From: UBA6544 sp049601975
GTDB taxonomy: Bacteria; Pseudomonadota; Alphaproteobacteria; UBA8366
NCBI GenBank assembly: GCA_049601975.1
Contig: JBMYRC010000026.1
Span: forward strand, 1-39,426
Direction of reading: 5' to 3'
DNA length: 39,426 nt
In this document: in pieces, positions 16,694 through 24,560 of the stretch
Layout: every line of letters begins with the position of its first letter
How positions within the stretch are numbered: position 1 is the first letter of the stretch
Notes under the pieces: model-generated
The model's database searches: none
Seen by the model: the letters and a program-made list of their open reading frames with translations, nothing else
Told to the model about the DNA's origin: nothing
Program-made: the position numbers and the translations under genes

Positions 16694-18187
16694 TTACCGT
16701 TTGATCTTCACCAGCAACATCAACGGGATCGCGGAGAACGCCGCCAAGGCATAGAGCGCGAAGGAATTGGCGTAGCCGACCATCAGTGCTTGGCGGTTCA
16801 CTTCGGAGCCGAGTGCGGCCAAATCCTGAACCGATTCGAAGGACCAGAGGCCCATGACCTCCGGGTAACGCGTGATGTCGGTGAAGGCGCTGATATTTTC
16901 CGACAATTCCGAGTAGCTGATCTTGCCGGTCCGCGAGACCGTCAGCACGCTCACTGAGATAAAGATGCTGCTGCCGAAATTGCGTAGCAGATGAAAAATC
17001 GAGGACGCATCTGGAAACAGCCGTACCGGCAACGTTGCGAAAGCAACGATGGAAAGTGGTACCCACATCACCGCCGAGCCGATGCCTTGGAGGACGCCGC
17101 TCAAGGCAATGGTCAATGGATCGACCTCAAGATTGAACAGCGCCATGTTCCAGCCCGAAACACCAATCGCCGCAACGCCTAAGATCATGCCGATCCTCGG
17201 GTCGAACTTGGCGATTTGCGCGACCACGAAAAATCCCAGCACCATCCCGACACCCCGCGCCGCGAGCAAAACCCCGATCATCGAATCCGGATAACCCATG
17301 AGATTCTGCAACATGGTCGGAATCATCACCGTCGGCGTGATATTCAGCATCCCGTATATAAATACAAGCGCGAGGCCGATCGAAAAATTACGATCCCTAA
17401 AGAGTTCCCGTTTTATAAACGGATTATCGGTCGTCGCCGAATGCACCAGGAAGACCCAAAGCGCCGCCACGATAACCGCGAGATATCCCCAAATTTCATA
17501 GGATTCGAACCAATCCTGGCGCTCGCCACGATCCATCATCAATTGCGCGCAGGTGATTACGAGCGAAAACATCAGGAACCCGGTCCAATCGAGATTGCTT
17601 TTCGACCTTTCGCCCGGGTCATGTACCCAGAGCCAAACGAACAGCAGCGTTGCGGCGCACATCGGTAGGATCAGGATAAAGACGAAACGCCAGTTGTATT
17701 CCTCGGCGAGATAGCCTCCCAGGACCGGAGCGATCGCCGGGCCGAGCACTACCGACATGCCGAAGATACCTTGCGCGAAAGCGCGGCGTTCTGGCGGATA
17801 GACGGCCACGATAATCGCCTGGGAGAGCGGCACCAACGGCGCCCCGAACGCCCCTTGGCCAATCCGATAGATCAGCAACGGTATCAGCGTGTCGGCCGTC
17901 GCGCAGAGCAACGAGCTGACCGAGAAACCAACAATGGACCACAGAATGACCTTGCGATGGCCCCATCGGGAGACCATCCAGCCCGTGGCCGGTGTAACGA
18001 CCGCGGTTGCGATGACGTTCAATGTCACCACCCACGACACTTCTTCCGGCGTCGCGGCCAATGCGCCCTGCAATTGGGGCAACACGACATTCACTATTGT
18101 CAATGTCACCGCATAAAGCATGGTGCACAGCGACATCGCCAAGAGGATGAGGCCGCGCGGAATTAATTTTGTATCAGTGGCGGCCAT
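16694..18187 (-). CDS. DHA2-family MFS drug exporter (EmrB-like)
   Basis: A 497-residue inner-membrane proton antiporter with about fourteen hydrophobic segments. Motif A-like GWMVSRWGHRKV follows the second segment, and motif C-like SVVLGPAIAPVLGGYL and the RIGQGAFGAPLVPLSQA stretch mark the DHA2/EmrB-QacA family. Such exporters usually work with an EmrA-type adaptor, but none is encoded nearby. The ribosome site is weak. The gene is divergent from the 52-codon ORF. The substrate cannot be inferred. Confidence 0.88.
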   Translation of the reverse strand: MAATDTKLIPRGLILLAMSLCTMLYAVTLTIVNVVLPQLQGALAATPEEVSWVVTLNVIATAVVTPATGWMVSRWGHRKVILWSIVGFSVSSLLCATADTLIPLLIYRIGQGAFGAPLVPLSQAIIVAVYPPERRAFAQGIFGMSVVLGPAIAPVLGGYLAEEYNWRFVFILILPMCAATLLFVWLWVHDPGERSKSNLDWTGFLMFSLVITCAQLMMDRGERQDWFESYEIWGYLAVIVAALWVFLVHSATTDNPFIKRELFRDRNFSIGLALVFIYGMLNITPTVMIPTMLQNLMGYPDSMIGVLLAARGVGMVLGFFVVAQIAKFDPRIGMILGVAAIGVSGWNMALFNLEVDPLTIALSGVLQGIGSAVMWVPLSIVAFATLPVRLFPDASSIFHLLRNFGSSIFISVSVLTVSRTGKISYSELSENISAFTDITRYPEVMGLWSFESVQDLAALGSEVNRQALMVGYANSFALYALAAFSAIPLMLLVKIKR

Positions 18188-18364
18188 TCACATCACGATC
18201 AATGGTGGGGTCACACCCGATATCTAGCACCTTTGCATCATCTCGTCCCTGCCGCACGGTGTGATTCATTCCCCTTTTCAAGACACCCGTCAACGTGTGA
18301 CAGCCCGCATAGCGCGTCTAAATTTCGCACTTATGATCATAGTTACGGCAGTTTTCCGCCCGGA

Positions 18365-18388
18365 CCATGCCTCAAAGTAAAAGCATGG
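18365..18388. repeat. CCATGC/GCATGG inverted repeat
   Basis: Perfect 6-bp arms with a 12-bp A-rich centre lie in the 235-bp intergenic region between the DHA2 exporter gene and the 52-codon ORF. It could be an operator for either divergent gene. No clear sigma70 promoter was recognised in this gap. Confidence 0.3.
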
Positions 18389-18422
18389 TTGGAACGAACG
18401 AAACAGATCAGGAATTTGACAC

Positions 18423-18581
18423 ATGCCGCAACTCACCTTCGTCGCTTCTGTCGCCAGCCTACTCATGCTGCTGGCCTTCTTCGGCGTCGCCCCACCCTTC
18501 GACGGCGCTCCCTTCGACACCCCGCTCGACACGCTCTACGCGGCACCAGCGGATCGTATCGCACTTCGCGTGATCAACTAG
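18423..18581 (+). CDS. Small hypothetical secreted or membrane protein (52 aa)
   Basis: An ORF of 52 codons with AGGAA about nine bases before the ATG. Residues 4-22 (LTFVASVASLLMLLAFFGV) form a hydrophobic stretch without early positive charge, so it may be a signal peptide or membrane anchor. The rest is short, with repeated Pro-Phe-Asp units (PPFDGAPFDTPLD) and no known domain. It ends 16 bp before the -35 box of the hsp20 heat-shock promoter, so it is probably a separate transcription unit. It is not recognised. Confidence 0.5.
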   Translation: MPQLTFVASVASLLMLLAFFGVAPPFDGAPFDTPLDTLYAAPADRIALRVIN

Positions 18582-18597
18582 TCCCGTCCATAGGCTG

Positions 18598-18626
18598 CTT
18601 GCAACCGGCCTGTATCATCCCCAGAT
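18598..18626 (+). promoter_or_regulatory. Heat-shock (RpoH/sigma32-type) promoter of hsp20
   Basis: CTTGCAA, a 14-bp spacer and CCCCAGAT match the sigma32 consensus nearly base for base. The -10 box ends 102 bp before the hsp20 start, leaving an untranslated leader of about 95 nt in which RNA structure could affect translation. Confidence 0.8.
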
Positions 18627-18728
18627 ACCCTTTGCGGCGTAGGACCGAAGGTCTGGGCCGTTTAGGGGGAGCCTTACGGTCCTCGATTACTACAGCCACT
18701 CGCTCACCGCATGGAGGAGGCGCTGCAA

Positions 18729-19199
18729 ATGTCTCGTGTTTCATTATTCAATAGCCCTTTGATGTTGGGCTTCGAGGGTTTCGAGCGGACGCTCGACCGA
18801 ATCTCAAAGATGCAAACTGAGGGCTACCCGCCCTACAACATCGAAAAGGTTGGCGACAATCAACTCAGAATCACTCTCGCCGTCGCCGGTTTCTCCGAAG
18901 AGAATCTGTCGATAGAGCTTGAGAACAACCAACTCGTCATTCGTGGGCAGCAAACGGACGAACAGGACCGCGTCTTCCTGCACCGGGGCATCGCCGCCCG
19001 TCAGTTCCTTCGTAATTTCGTGCTCGCGGACGGAATCGAAGTAAACGGCGCGCATTTGGATAACGGATTACTGCATATCGAACTCGCACGCCCGGCACCG
19101 GAAAGCCGAGTCCGCACGATTGAGATCGCAAGTGCTCCCCCCGGCCAAAGCCGCAATCGACCGCTGGACATCGACGAACTCACCCAAGGAGGCAAATGA
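18729..19199 (+). CDS. Small heat-shock protein, Hsp20/alpha-crystallin family
   Basis: An ATP-independent holdase, 156 residues. The alpha-crystallin domain runs from about 32 to 125, beginning PPYNIEK and including LRITLAVAGFSEENLSIELE and NQLVIRGQQ. The C-terminal anchoring part includes DNGLLHIELARPAPE. The N terminus SLFNSPLMLGFEGFERTLD is typical of IbpA-like alphaproteobacterial Hsp20. The ATG at 18729 is chosen because GGAGGAGG lies eight bases before it; the ATG at 18711 overlaps that site. The gene is followed at once by a DUF1150 gene and is driven by a heat-shock promoter. Confidence 0.93.
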   Translation: MSRVSLFNSPLMLGFEGFERTLDRISKMQTEGYPPYNIEKVGDNQLRITLAVAGFSEENLSIELENNQLVIRGQQTDEQDRVFLHRGIAARQFLRNFVLADGIEVNGAHLDNGLLHIELARPAPESRVRTIEIASAPPGQSRNRPLDIDELTQGGK

Positions 19200-19200
19200 C

Positions 19201-19413
19201 ATGACCGAAGAATCAGCCCGACATATCACGGAGATAGAGTTTGCCCGTCTGGGCGCCGACGATGTCGCCTATGTCCGCCCAGTCCACATCGATAATACGG
19301 TGCAATTCATGCTGATGGCGGGCGACGGGCGTGAACTCGGCATCGCACCAAACTACAAGACCGCAATCATGGCCGCCTTAGAGAATGATTTTGAGCCGGT
19401 AAGCGTGCACTAA
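19201..19413 (+). CDS. DUF1150 family protein
   Basis: A 70-residue protein of the DUF1150 family, which is found in alphaproteobacteria and commonly directly after an hsp20 gene. Conserved pieces seen are ARLGADDVAYVRPV and FMLMAGDGRELGIAPNYKTA. The function is unknown. The start at 19201 is preceded by AAGGAGG and lies one base after the hsp20 stop, so it is co-transcribed with hsp20 and probably heat-induced. An in-frame start further upstream would lie inside hsp20. Confidence 0.85.
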   Translation: MTEESARHITEIEFARLGADDVAYVRPVHIDNTVQFMLMAGDGRELGIAPNYKTAIMAALENDFEPVSVH

Positions 19414-19438
19414 AATGCTCTAAAATGTGGGCGGCGGA

Positions 19439-19903
19439 CTAAGCTGCCGCGTCCGTCGCGGTTTCAATCAAGAGGGCGTAAAGTGCATCGGGATCTTCCG
19501 AACCGCGAAGCTTTTCGCAGGTCGACCTGCCCCTCAACAACCTAGACACCCGGGCCAAGGCTTTCAGGTGATCCGCCCCGGCACATTCCGGCGCCAATAG
19601 TAGGAAAATCAAATCCACCGGCTGCTCGTCGATCGAATCGAACTCGATCGGCTTGTCCAAACGGGCAAATAAACCGTGCAATCGATCAAGCCCGGCGAGT
19701 TTGCCGTGCGGGATCGCAATTCCGTTGCCGACACCGGTGGTCCCCAATCGCTCGCGTTCAATCAACGCGTCGAATATCACCCGCTCATTGAGTTCCGAAA
19801 TATCGGACGCCCGCTTCGCCAATTCCTGCAATGCCTGCTTCTTTGAAGTAGCGGGCAATTTTGAAAATATGCTATCCGGCGTGATAAGATCGGCGATTTC
19901 CAT
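19439..19903 (-). CDS. ptsN: Nitrogen-PTS EIIA protein PtsN
   Basis: A regulatory phosphotransferase protein (EIIA-Ntr), 154 residues. The phosphorylated His66 is in GNGIAIPHGKL. The N-terminal ITPDSIFSKLPATSKKQALQEL and the later DLIFLLLAPECAGADHLKALARVSRLLR match the family. PtsN controls nitrogen, potassium and envelope-related processes through its phosphorylation state. It lies 9 bp after hpf and is the last gene of the kdsD-lpt-rpoN cluster. Confidence 0.94.
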   Translation of the reverse strand: MEIADLITPDSIFSKLPATSKKQALQELAKRASDISELNERVIFDALIERERLGTTGVGNGIAIPHGKLAGLDRLHGLFARLDKPIEFDSIDEQPVDLIFLLLAPECAGADHLKALARVSRLLRGRSTCEKLRGSEDPDALYALLIETATDAAA

Positions 19904-19912
19904 GTGTCCGCC

Positions 19913-20503
19913 CTAGCTTCCCTCAGGAACGCCGCCGCGCGATCCGCGCGGATCAACCCACCCGATATTACCATCGGCACGTCGGTAAACCATATTCAAT
20001 CCGCTATGCGCCACATTGCGGAACATCAAGGCAGGTAGATTGGCCAGGTCCATCCGCATGACCGCATCGCCCGGCGTCATGACCTCAATCTCGGTTTCCA
20101 TCTCGGCGACGATCACCGGCTGATCCGGCTCGTTCGTCGTGTTCTCTTCTTCCGCCGCGAAGACATATTGCAACGCCAGCAAGGTATCGGAATTGTCGGA
20201 GCGGCCTTTATGGTGGTCGCGAAGACGGCGCTTATAGCGGCGCAGACGCTTGCCTACATGCTCGGCCGCTTCGTCGAAGGCAGCATAAGCATCGCCCACG
20301 ATCGCATGGCCTTGCAACATGATGCCCTTGCCTACATGGACCGATACATCAGCGCGAATATCGCTAGCTTCCTTGGACATAGTGACATGGCCGTCGGTCG
20401 GGTTTTCGAAATACTTACCCACAATCGTCGGAAGCTGTTCTCCAATATATTCTTGAAGCGCAGCGCCCACATCGAGCTGCTTCCCGTTAATCGTTAATTG
20501 CAT
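19913..20503 (-). CDS. hpf: Ribosome hibernation promoting factor, long form
   Basis: A 196-residue long-form HPF, which pairs 70S ribosomes into inactive 100S dimers. The N-terminal ribosome-binding domain (about 1-100) includes MQLTINGKQLDVG and ADVSVHVGKGIMLQGHA. The C-terminal dimerisation domain (about 135-190) includes DAVMRMDLANLPALMFRNVAHSGLNMVYRRADGNIGWVDP. The start at 20503 fits the conserved N terminus; a longer reading to 20566 only adds Arg-rich leader. A 156-bp gap after rpoN has a candidate promoter and a hairpin, so hpf may be transcribed both with and apart from rpoN. Confidence 0.92.
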   Translation of the reverse strand: MQLTINGKQLDVGAALQEYIGEQLPTIVGKYFENPTDGHVTMSKEASDIRADVSVHVGKGIMLQGHAIVGDAYAAFDEAAEHVGKRLRRYKRRLRDHHKGRSDNSDTLLALQYVFAAEEENTTNEPDQPVIVAEMETEIEVMTPGDAVMRMDLANLPALMFRNVAHSGLNMVYRRADGNIGWVDPRGSRGGVPEGS

Positions 20504-20536
20504 ACGCCTGACATCTGATTTTTTTTGAAACTGGCA

Positions 20537-20553
20537 GGGCCTCCTAAAGGCCC
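20537..20553 (-). repeat. Hairpin in the hpf leader
   Basis: GGGCCT and AGGCCC form a 6-bp stem with a 5-nt loop, about 35 bp upstream of the hpf start codon. On the minus strand it is followed by an A-run, not a T-run, so it is not a terminator for rpoN. It may affect mRNA stability or translation of hpf. Confidence 0.35.
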
Positions 20554-20586
20554 GCGATCGCCGCATTCATTCGCCGCGGAGACGGA

Positions 20587-20615
20587 TACATAGGCTGCAC
20601 GGTGGACCGAGTCAA
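20587..20615 (-). promoter_or_regulatory. Candidate promoter for hpf-ptsN
   Basis: On the minus strand TTGACT, a 17-bp spacer and TATGTA lie 83 bp before hpf. The -35 box is good (5 of 6) and the -10 box poor (3 of 6). Confidence 0.35.
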
Positions 20616-20659
20616 TACTACCTAAATCCACCCATAAAATCATAGACTTCTCCGTACTA

Positions 20660-22204
20660 CTAAAGCGTGCCGGCCTTCATGCGCCGCCGTTCAACTGAAG
20701 ATCCGATTCGCATCGACTCGCGGTATTTAGCGACCGTTCGGCGAGCGATATCGATACCGTCGCCGCGCAGAATATCAACGATCTTATCGTCCGACAGGAT
20801 CGACTTCGGCGATTCATTCTCGATTAACGCTTTAATTTTAAAACGAACCGATTCGGCGGAATGCGCGTCGCCCCCGGTTGCACTCTGAATGGAGGAAGTA
20901 AAGAAATACTTAAGCTCATAAAGACCGCGTGGCGTCGCCATGAACTTATTCGTCGTCACACGGCTTACAGTGCTCTCATGCATCTCGATCTCCTCCGCGA
21001 TATCACGCAGGATTAGAGGTTTTAGATGCTCCACGCCATGACGGAAAAAAGCATCTTGCTGCTTCACGATTTCTCCCGCCACCTTAAGGATGGTGGTGGC
21101 CCGTTGGTGCAAGGATTTCAACAACCAATTCGCGGTCTGAAACCGCTCATTCACGTATTCCTTTTCATCCTTACGCCGGACACCCTTGCTGACACGAGCG
21201 AAATACTCGGTGTTCACTAAAACACGCGGTAGCGTTTCCTGATTGAGTTCCAGAAACCAGCCGCCATCCGGATGCGACTGCATCAGAATATCTGGCGTGA
21301 CGCTTTGGACCGTCTCTTCCCGGAAACTACTCGCCGGTTTTGGGTCGAGTGCCCGTATCTCAGCGACCATATCGGTGAGATCCTCTTCATCGACGGCGCA
21401 GGCCTTAAGCAGAGCCGCCTTGTCCTGGCGCCCCAGCAATTCAAGATTCTCAATCAACGCTTCCATCGCCGGATCGAGACGACCCTTATCCTGCAACTGC
21501 AGTGCTAAACATTCCTTCAAACCACGCGCGAACACGCCCGGCGGATCGAATTGCTGCAATCGCTCCAACACGGATTCCACGCGGGCGACGTCGCACCCCA
21601 ACATACCGGCGACCTCGTCGGCGCTGCCGGCCAACCACCCCGATTCATCGAGCATATCGATCAAATGCAGCCCTATAATGCGATCCGCGCCTGCGGGAAT
21701 ATCCAGCGCCAGCTGATCCGTCAGATGTTCGCGCAGGCTCGGCTCCTCGCTCAAAGTTGATTCGAAGTCGCCCAACCCCTCGCTGAAATCGCTGCGGCCG
21801 CCGGCGCCAATAGGAGAATGACTCTCGAAACCACCGGCTACGTCATCGGAAACGTCTCGGGGATGTTGATCGTCCCAGACGTTTTCATATTCCATATCGA
21901 GGGGTTTTTCCGCAGCATCGGGTAAATCCCCGCCGGCCGCCATATCGAGAGAATCTGGACCGGCCACCTCGTCATTCGTCGGTGCCGCTTCGGTTGGTTC
22001 ACTCGCGGCACCTGTCTCGCCATCACCCCGGGCTGGACCGTCACCGTCGTCGCGCTCTAGCATGGGGTTCTGGCTTAACTCATCCTCAACGAATTCCGAC
22101 AACTCAATATTCGACAATTGCAGCAGCTTGATTGCCTGTTGCAACTGCGGCGTCATCACCAGAGATTGGGATTGCCTAAGATCGAGCCGTTGGGAAATCG
22201 CCAT
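20660..22204 (-). CDS. rpoN: RNA polymerase sigma-54 factor RpoN
   Basis: The sigma factor for -24/-12 promoters, which need enhancer-binding activators. The 514-residue protein has the Gln-rich region I (LRQSQSLVMTPQLQQAIKLLQLSNIEL), an acidic variable region II (about 50-150), the core-binding domain, a helix-turn-helix (HESTVSRVTTNKFMATPRG) and the RpoN box ARRTVAKYRE (487-496). It lies between lptB (20 bp upstream) and hpf, the standard alphaproteobacterial arrangement. Confidence 0.97.
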   Translation of the reverse strand: MAISQRLDLRQSQSLVMTPQLQQAIKLLQLSNIELSEFVEDELSQNPMLERDDGDGPARGDGETGAASEPTEAAPTNDEVAGPDSLDMAAGGDLPDAAEKPLDMEYENVWDDQHPRDVSDDVAGGFESHSPIGAGGRSDFSEGLGDFESTLSEEPSLREHLTDQLALDIPAGADRIIGLHLIDMLDESGWLAGSADEVAGMLGCDVARVESVLERLQQFDPPGVFARGLKECLALQLQDKGRLDPAMEALIENLELLGRQDKAALLKACAVDEEDLTDMVAEIRALDPKPASSFREETVQSVTPDILMQSHPDGGWFLELNQETLPRVLVNTEYFARVSKGVRRKDEKEYVNERFQTANWLLKSLHQRATTILKVAGEIVKQQDAFFRHGVEHLKPLILRDIAEEIEMHESTVSRVTTNKFMATPRGLYELKYFFTSSIQSATGGDAHSAESVRFKIKALIENESPKSILSDDKIVDILRGDGIDIARRTVAKYRESMRIGSSVERRRMKAGTL

Positions 22205-22224
22205 CGTATGGTCGACCGATTGCC

Positions 22225-23028
22225 TTAGAGACTAAACCGGTCGCCGAGATAAACTCGCCGAACGTCCGAGTTCCGCACTATCTCGTCAGGTGCCCCTTCC
22301 ATAAGGACCTGACCGTCGTGCAAGATATAGGCCCGGTCGACGATATCGAGTGTTTCACGAACATTATGGTCAGTGATCAACACACCAATGCCGCGATCCT
22401 TCAAATGCGTCACCAATTCACGGATATCACGCACCGCGATTGGATCGATACCGGCGAACGGTTCATCCAGTAAAATAAAATGAGGCTGTGACGCGAGAGC
22501 ACGCGCGATTTCAACCCGACGCCGCTCCCCACCGGATAAGGTGATCGTCGACGTCCGCCGCAGGTGGGAAATGGAGAACTCAGCGAGGAGGCCCTCCAGG
22601 ATTGTCTCTCGCATCTGTCGATCCGATTCGATCACTTCCAAAACGGCCCGAATGTTCTGTTCGACACTCAGACCCCGAAAAATGGACGGTTCTTGCGGCA
22701 GATACCCAACACCGAGTCGGGAGCGTCGATACATCGGTAAGTTCGTCACTTCCTGACCGTCGAGGTAAATCTCGCCGTAATCGGCAGCGATCAAACCTGT
22801 AATGATATAGAAACAAGTCGTCTTTCCGGCCCCATTGGGCCCGAGCAAACCGACTACCTCGCCGCGCTGCAGGTTGAGGCTCACATTCCGCAAGACGGGA
22901 CGCCGTTTGTATTGCTTACCGAGATTGAGCGCGACCAGACCAGGATTATCGGCGACGAGGCGCGGGGGTGCCGCCGTAGCGTCACCCGATGCGCCGTTTC
23001 CAAGTTTCGGTTCGTTTATGCGATCCAT
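22225..23028 (-). CDS. lptB: LPS export ABC transporter ATP-binding protein LptB
   Basis: The ATPase that powers LPS extraction by LptFG at the inner membrane, 267 residues. Walker A is GPNGAGKT (63-70), the signature is LSGGE (164-168), and Walker B is FILLDE (184-189). About 25 extra residues precede the ABC domain, as in other alphaproteobacterial LptB. LptF and LptG are not encoded in the window. The gene follows lptA by 50 bp; the gap contains a perfect palindrome. Confidence 0.95.
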   Translation of the reverse strand: MDRINEPKLGNGASGDATAAPPRLVADNPGLVALNLGKQYKRRPVLRNVSLNLQRGEVVGLLGPNGAGKTTCFYIITGLIAADYGEIYLDGQEVTNLPMYRRSRLGVGYLPQEPSIFRGLSVEQNIRAVLEVIESDRQMRETILEGLLAEFSISHLRRTSTITLSGGERRRVEIARALASQPHFILLDEPFAGIDPIAVRDIRELVTHLKDRGIGVLITDHNVRETLDIVDRAYILHDGQVLMEGAPDEIVRNSDVRRVYLGDRFSL

Positions 23029-23056
23029 CTACTCAACAACTTTTTGTTTTTTGCGT

Positions 23057-23070
23057 TTCCGACGTCGGAA
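23057..23070. repeat. 14-bp perfect palindrome between lptA and lptB
   Basis: TTCCGACGTCGGAA is a loopless palindrome 28 bp upstream of the lptB start. On the minus strand an A-rich run follows, so it is not a terminator. It could be a protein-binding site or a stem that separates lptA and lptB translation. Confidence 0.35.
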
Positions 23071-23078
23071 CTACGCTA

Positions 23079-23876
23079 TTAACGTTTCTTGCGTTGCGGA
23101 GGGATCAGGACCCGGACCCGGCGTTTCCCACCAATCATCCGGCTGATGCCCGTATTCAAGTCGACCTCGCCCTCATTTCCATTCAACTGCGTTTTACCAC
23201 GGGTAATCTTAACGTTTTCTTGAAGCCTGACTATCCCGGTTTGCACATTATACACTCCTTTTCCCGCTTGGACGATTTCGCTCGCGGTCGAGATCAGCAC
23301 GTTGCCCCACACATTCACCTGTTGGATTTCCTGTTTTCCCTTCGCGTCAGCCCCCAACAGGGCCAACAGGATGTCGGCCCGCAAGCGTTTGTCTTCCTTG
23401 ACGATGGTGGCCTCACCGCGCGCAACAAATTGTCGTTTTGCTTCCCAGTATTCCAGCTGATCCCGCGCCGTAATCAGGCCTTGATTGGACTCAATTCGAA
23501 GATTCTTGCCAACGAGCACGAAATTTTTATCGTCGATTTTATACTCGCCCCTATCACCAAAGACCCGCTCGTTCTTCGAGATGATCTGAACATTGCCCTC
23601 AGCATCCACGCGGTAGAACTGATCGCCTTCCCCGGACTTATTCTTGCGGGAATGGGCCGTCAGCGTATCGGCCCGAAGCTCGACACCGGATCGGATAACG
23701 CGGGCATTGCCCGTCGCGACCATTCTGTTGCCGTCCCGGTGCCAGACCAAACTCTCTGCCGTCAGATTCAAAGGGTCGTCGCCGCCCTGTATCAGATTTT
23801 GCGAATAGGCAGCACCCACGGCGCTCAAGGCAACAACGATCAAACAGCTGGCGACGCGTCCAAATACCTTGATCAC
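23079..23876 (-). CDS. lptA: LPS-transport periplasmic protein LptA
   Basis: The periplasmic bridge protein for LPS between the inner and outer membranes, an OstA-like beta-jellyroll of 265 residues. A signal peptide (about 1-25, VGAAYSQN) precedes the domain. The OstA pattern is seen in LNLTAESLVWHRDGNRMVATGNARV and in later repeats (GNVQIISKNERVFGDRGEY). A basic C-terminal tail (RVRVLIPPQRKKR) follows. It overlaps lptC by 4 bp. Confidence 0.9.
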   Translation of the reverse strand: MIKVFGRVASCLIVVALSAVGAAYSQNLIQGGDDPLNLTAESLVWHRDGNRMVATGNARVIRSGVELRADTLTAHSRKNKSGEGDQFYRVDAEGNVQIISKNERVFGDRGEYKIDDKNFVLVGKNLRIESNQGLITARDQLEYWEAKRQFVARGEATIVKEDKRLRADILLALLGADAKGKQEIQQVNVWGNVLISTASEIVQAGKGVYNVQTGIVRLQENVKITRGKTQLNGNEGEVDLNTGISRMIGGKRRVRVLIPPQRKKR

Positions 23877-24556
23877 CGTTTCTTGCCTTTGTTTCGTGGG
23901 TCCGTCGGGTCGTTCAACAATATCACCTGGGCTTTGCCGTGGAACTCGATCCGTTCACCGCGATTACGGACGATGAAGCTCTCCGCCTGAATGTGGCCAA
24001 ATGGACCTTGCCCGTGAACTGGCTCTGTGCCGATGGCGTCGCCCGCGTGCAAATCCAAAACCGCGCTGCTGGTGCGGAACTCGTAGCCTTTGTCATGGAA
24101 TAGATTCACAGTCCCTGACAACTCGAGGAACTGGCTCGCTCGATTGTAATTACCGACTTCCGCCGTGACTGCAATCCAAGAACCATCCCGCATCACGATG
24201 TCCGCCTTGGGTTGCACGAGTTCAATAACCGGAGATTTCGGATCGATCTGTTCCGCTTCTTCCGCAGTGATGGAAAAGGGCCGATTCGATCGGTCGACGC
24301 CAGTATACCGCGCTTTTTCAATGCGCAAATTCTCGGCCGCACTCTTGTCGATCTCCTTAAAACCGATCTCGAAGGTTTTATTCTGCTCGTTTAGCTGTGG
24401 CCAAATCACAACAATGAGAAGCAGCGCCGTTGCCACCGTCGGCAGCAGCACCTTCATGAAGCCGACAAAATGGCCGTAAAGGTAACCCGCACTTTGCGAC
24501 CGCCGCGCCGTGAGAGCGACCCGGCCACGCGCCGGTGCTTCGGTGGCCATGCTCAT
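23873..24556 (-). CDS. lptC: LPS export system protein LptC
   Basis: The bitopic inner-membrane partner of LptBFG that hands LPS to LptA. It has 227 residues: a cytoplasmic stretch of about 30, one membrane helix (about 33-52, MKVLLPTVATALLLIVVIW), then a periplasmic jellyroll domain (YTGVDRSNRPFSITAEEA, IELVQPKADIVMRDGSWI). It starts 4 bp after kdsD and overlaps lptA. Confidence 0.88.
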   Translation of the reverse strand: MSMATEAPARGRVALTARRSQSAGYLYGHFVGFMKVLLPTVATALLLIVVIWPQLNEQNKTFEIGFKEIDKSAAENLRIEKARYTGVDRSNRPFSITAEEAEQIDPKSPVIELVQPKADIVMRDGSWIAVTAEVGNYNRASQFLELSGTVNLFHDKGYEFRTSSAVLDLHAGDAIGTEPVHGQGPFGHIQAESFIVRNRGERIEFHGKAQVILLNDPTDPRNKGKKR

Positions 24557-24560
24557 GCGA

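Noticed and set aside
18233..18754. A 173-codon plus-strand frame overlapping the hsp20 promoter
   Set aside because: It is rich in Arg, His and Pro, has no domain, runs through the heat-shock promoter and the hsp20 start, and conflicts with the better-supported 52-codon ORF.
22989..23990. A 333-codon frame antisense to lptA and lptC
   Set aside because: It is a shadow frame of well-identified genes and shows no domain.
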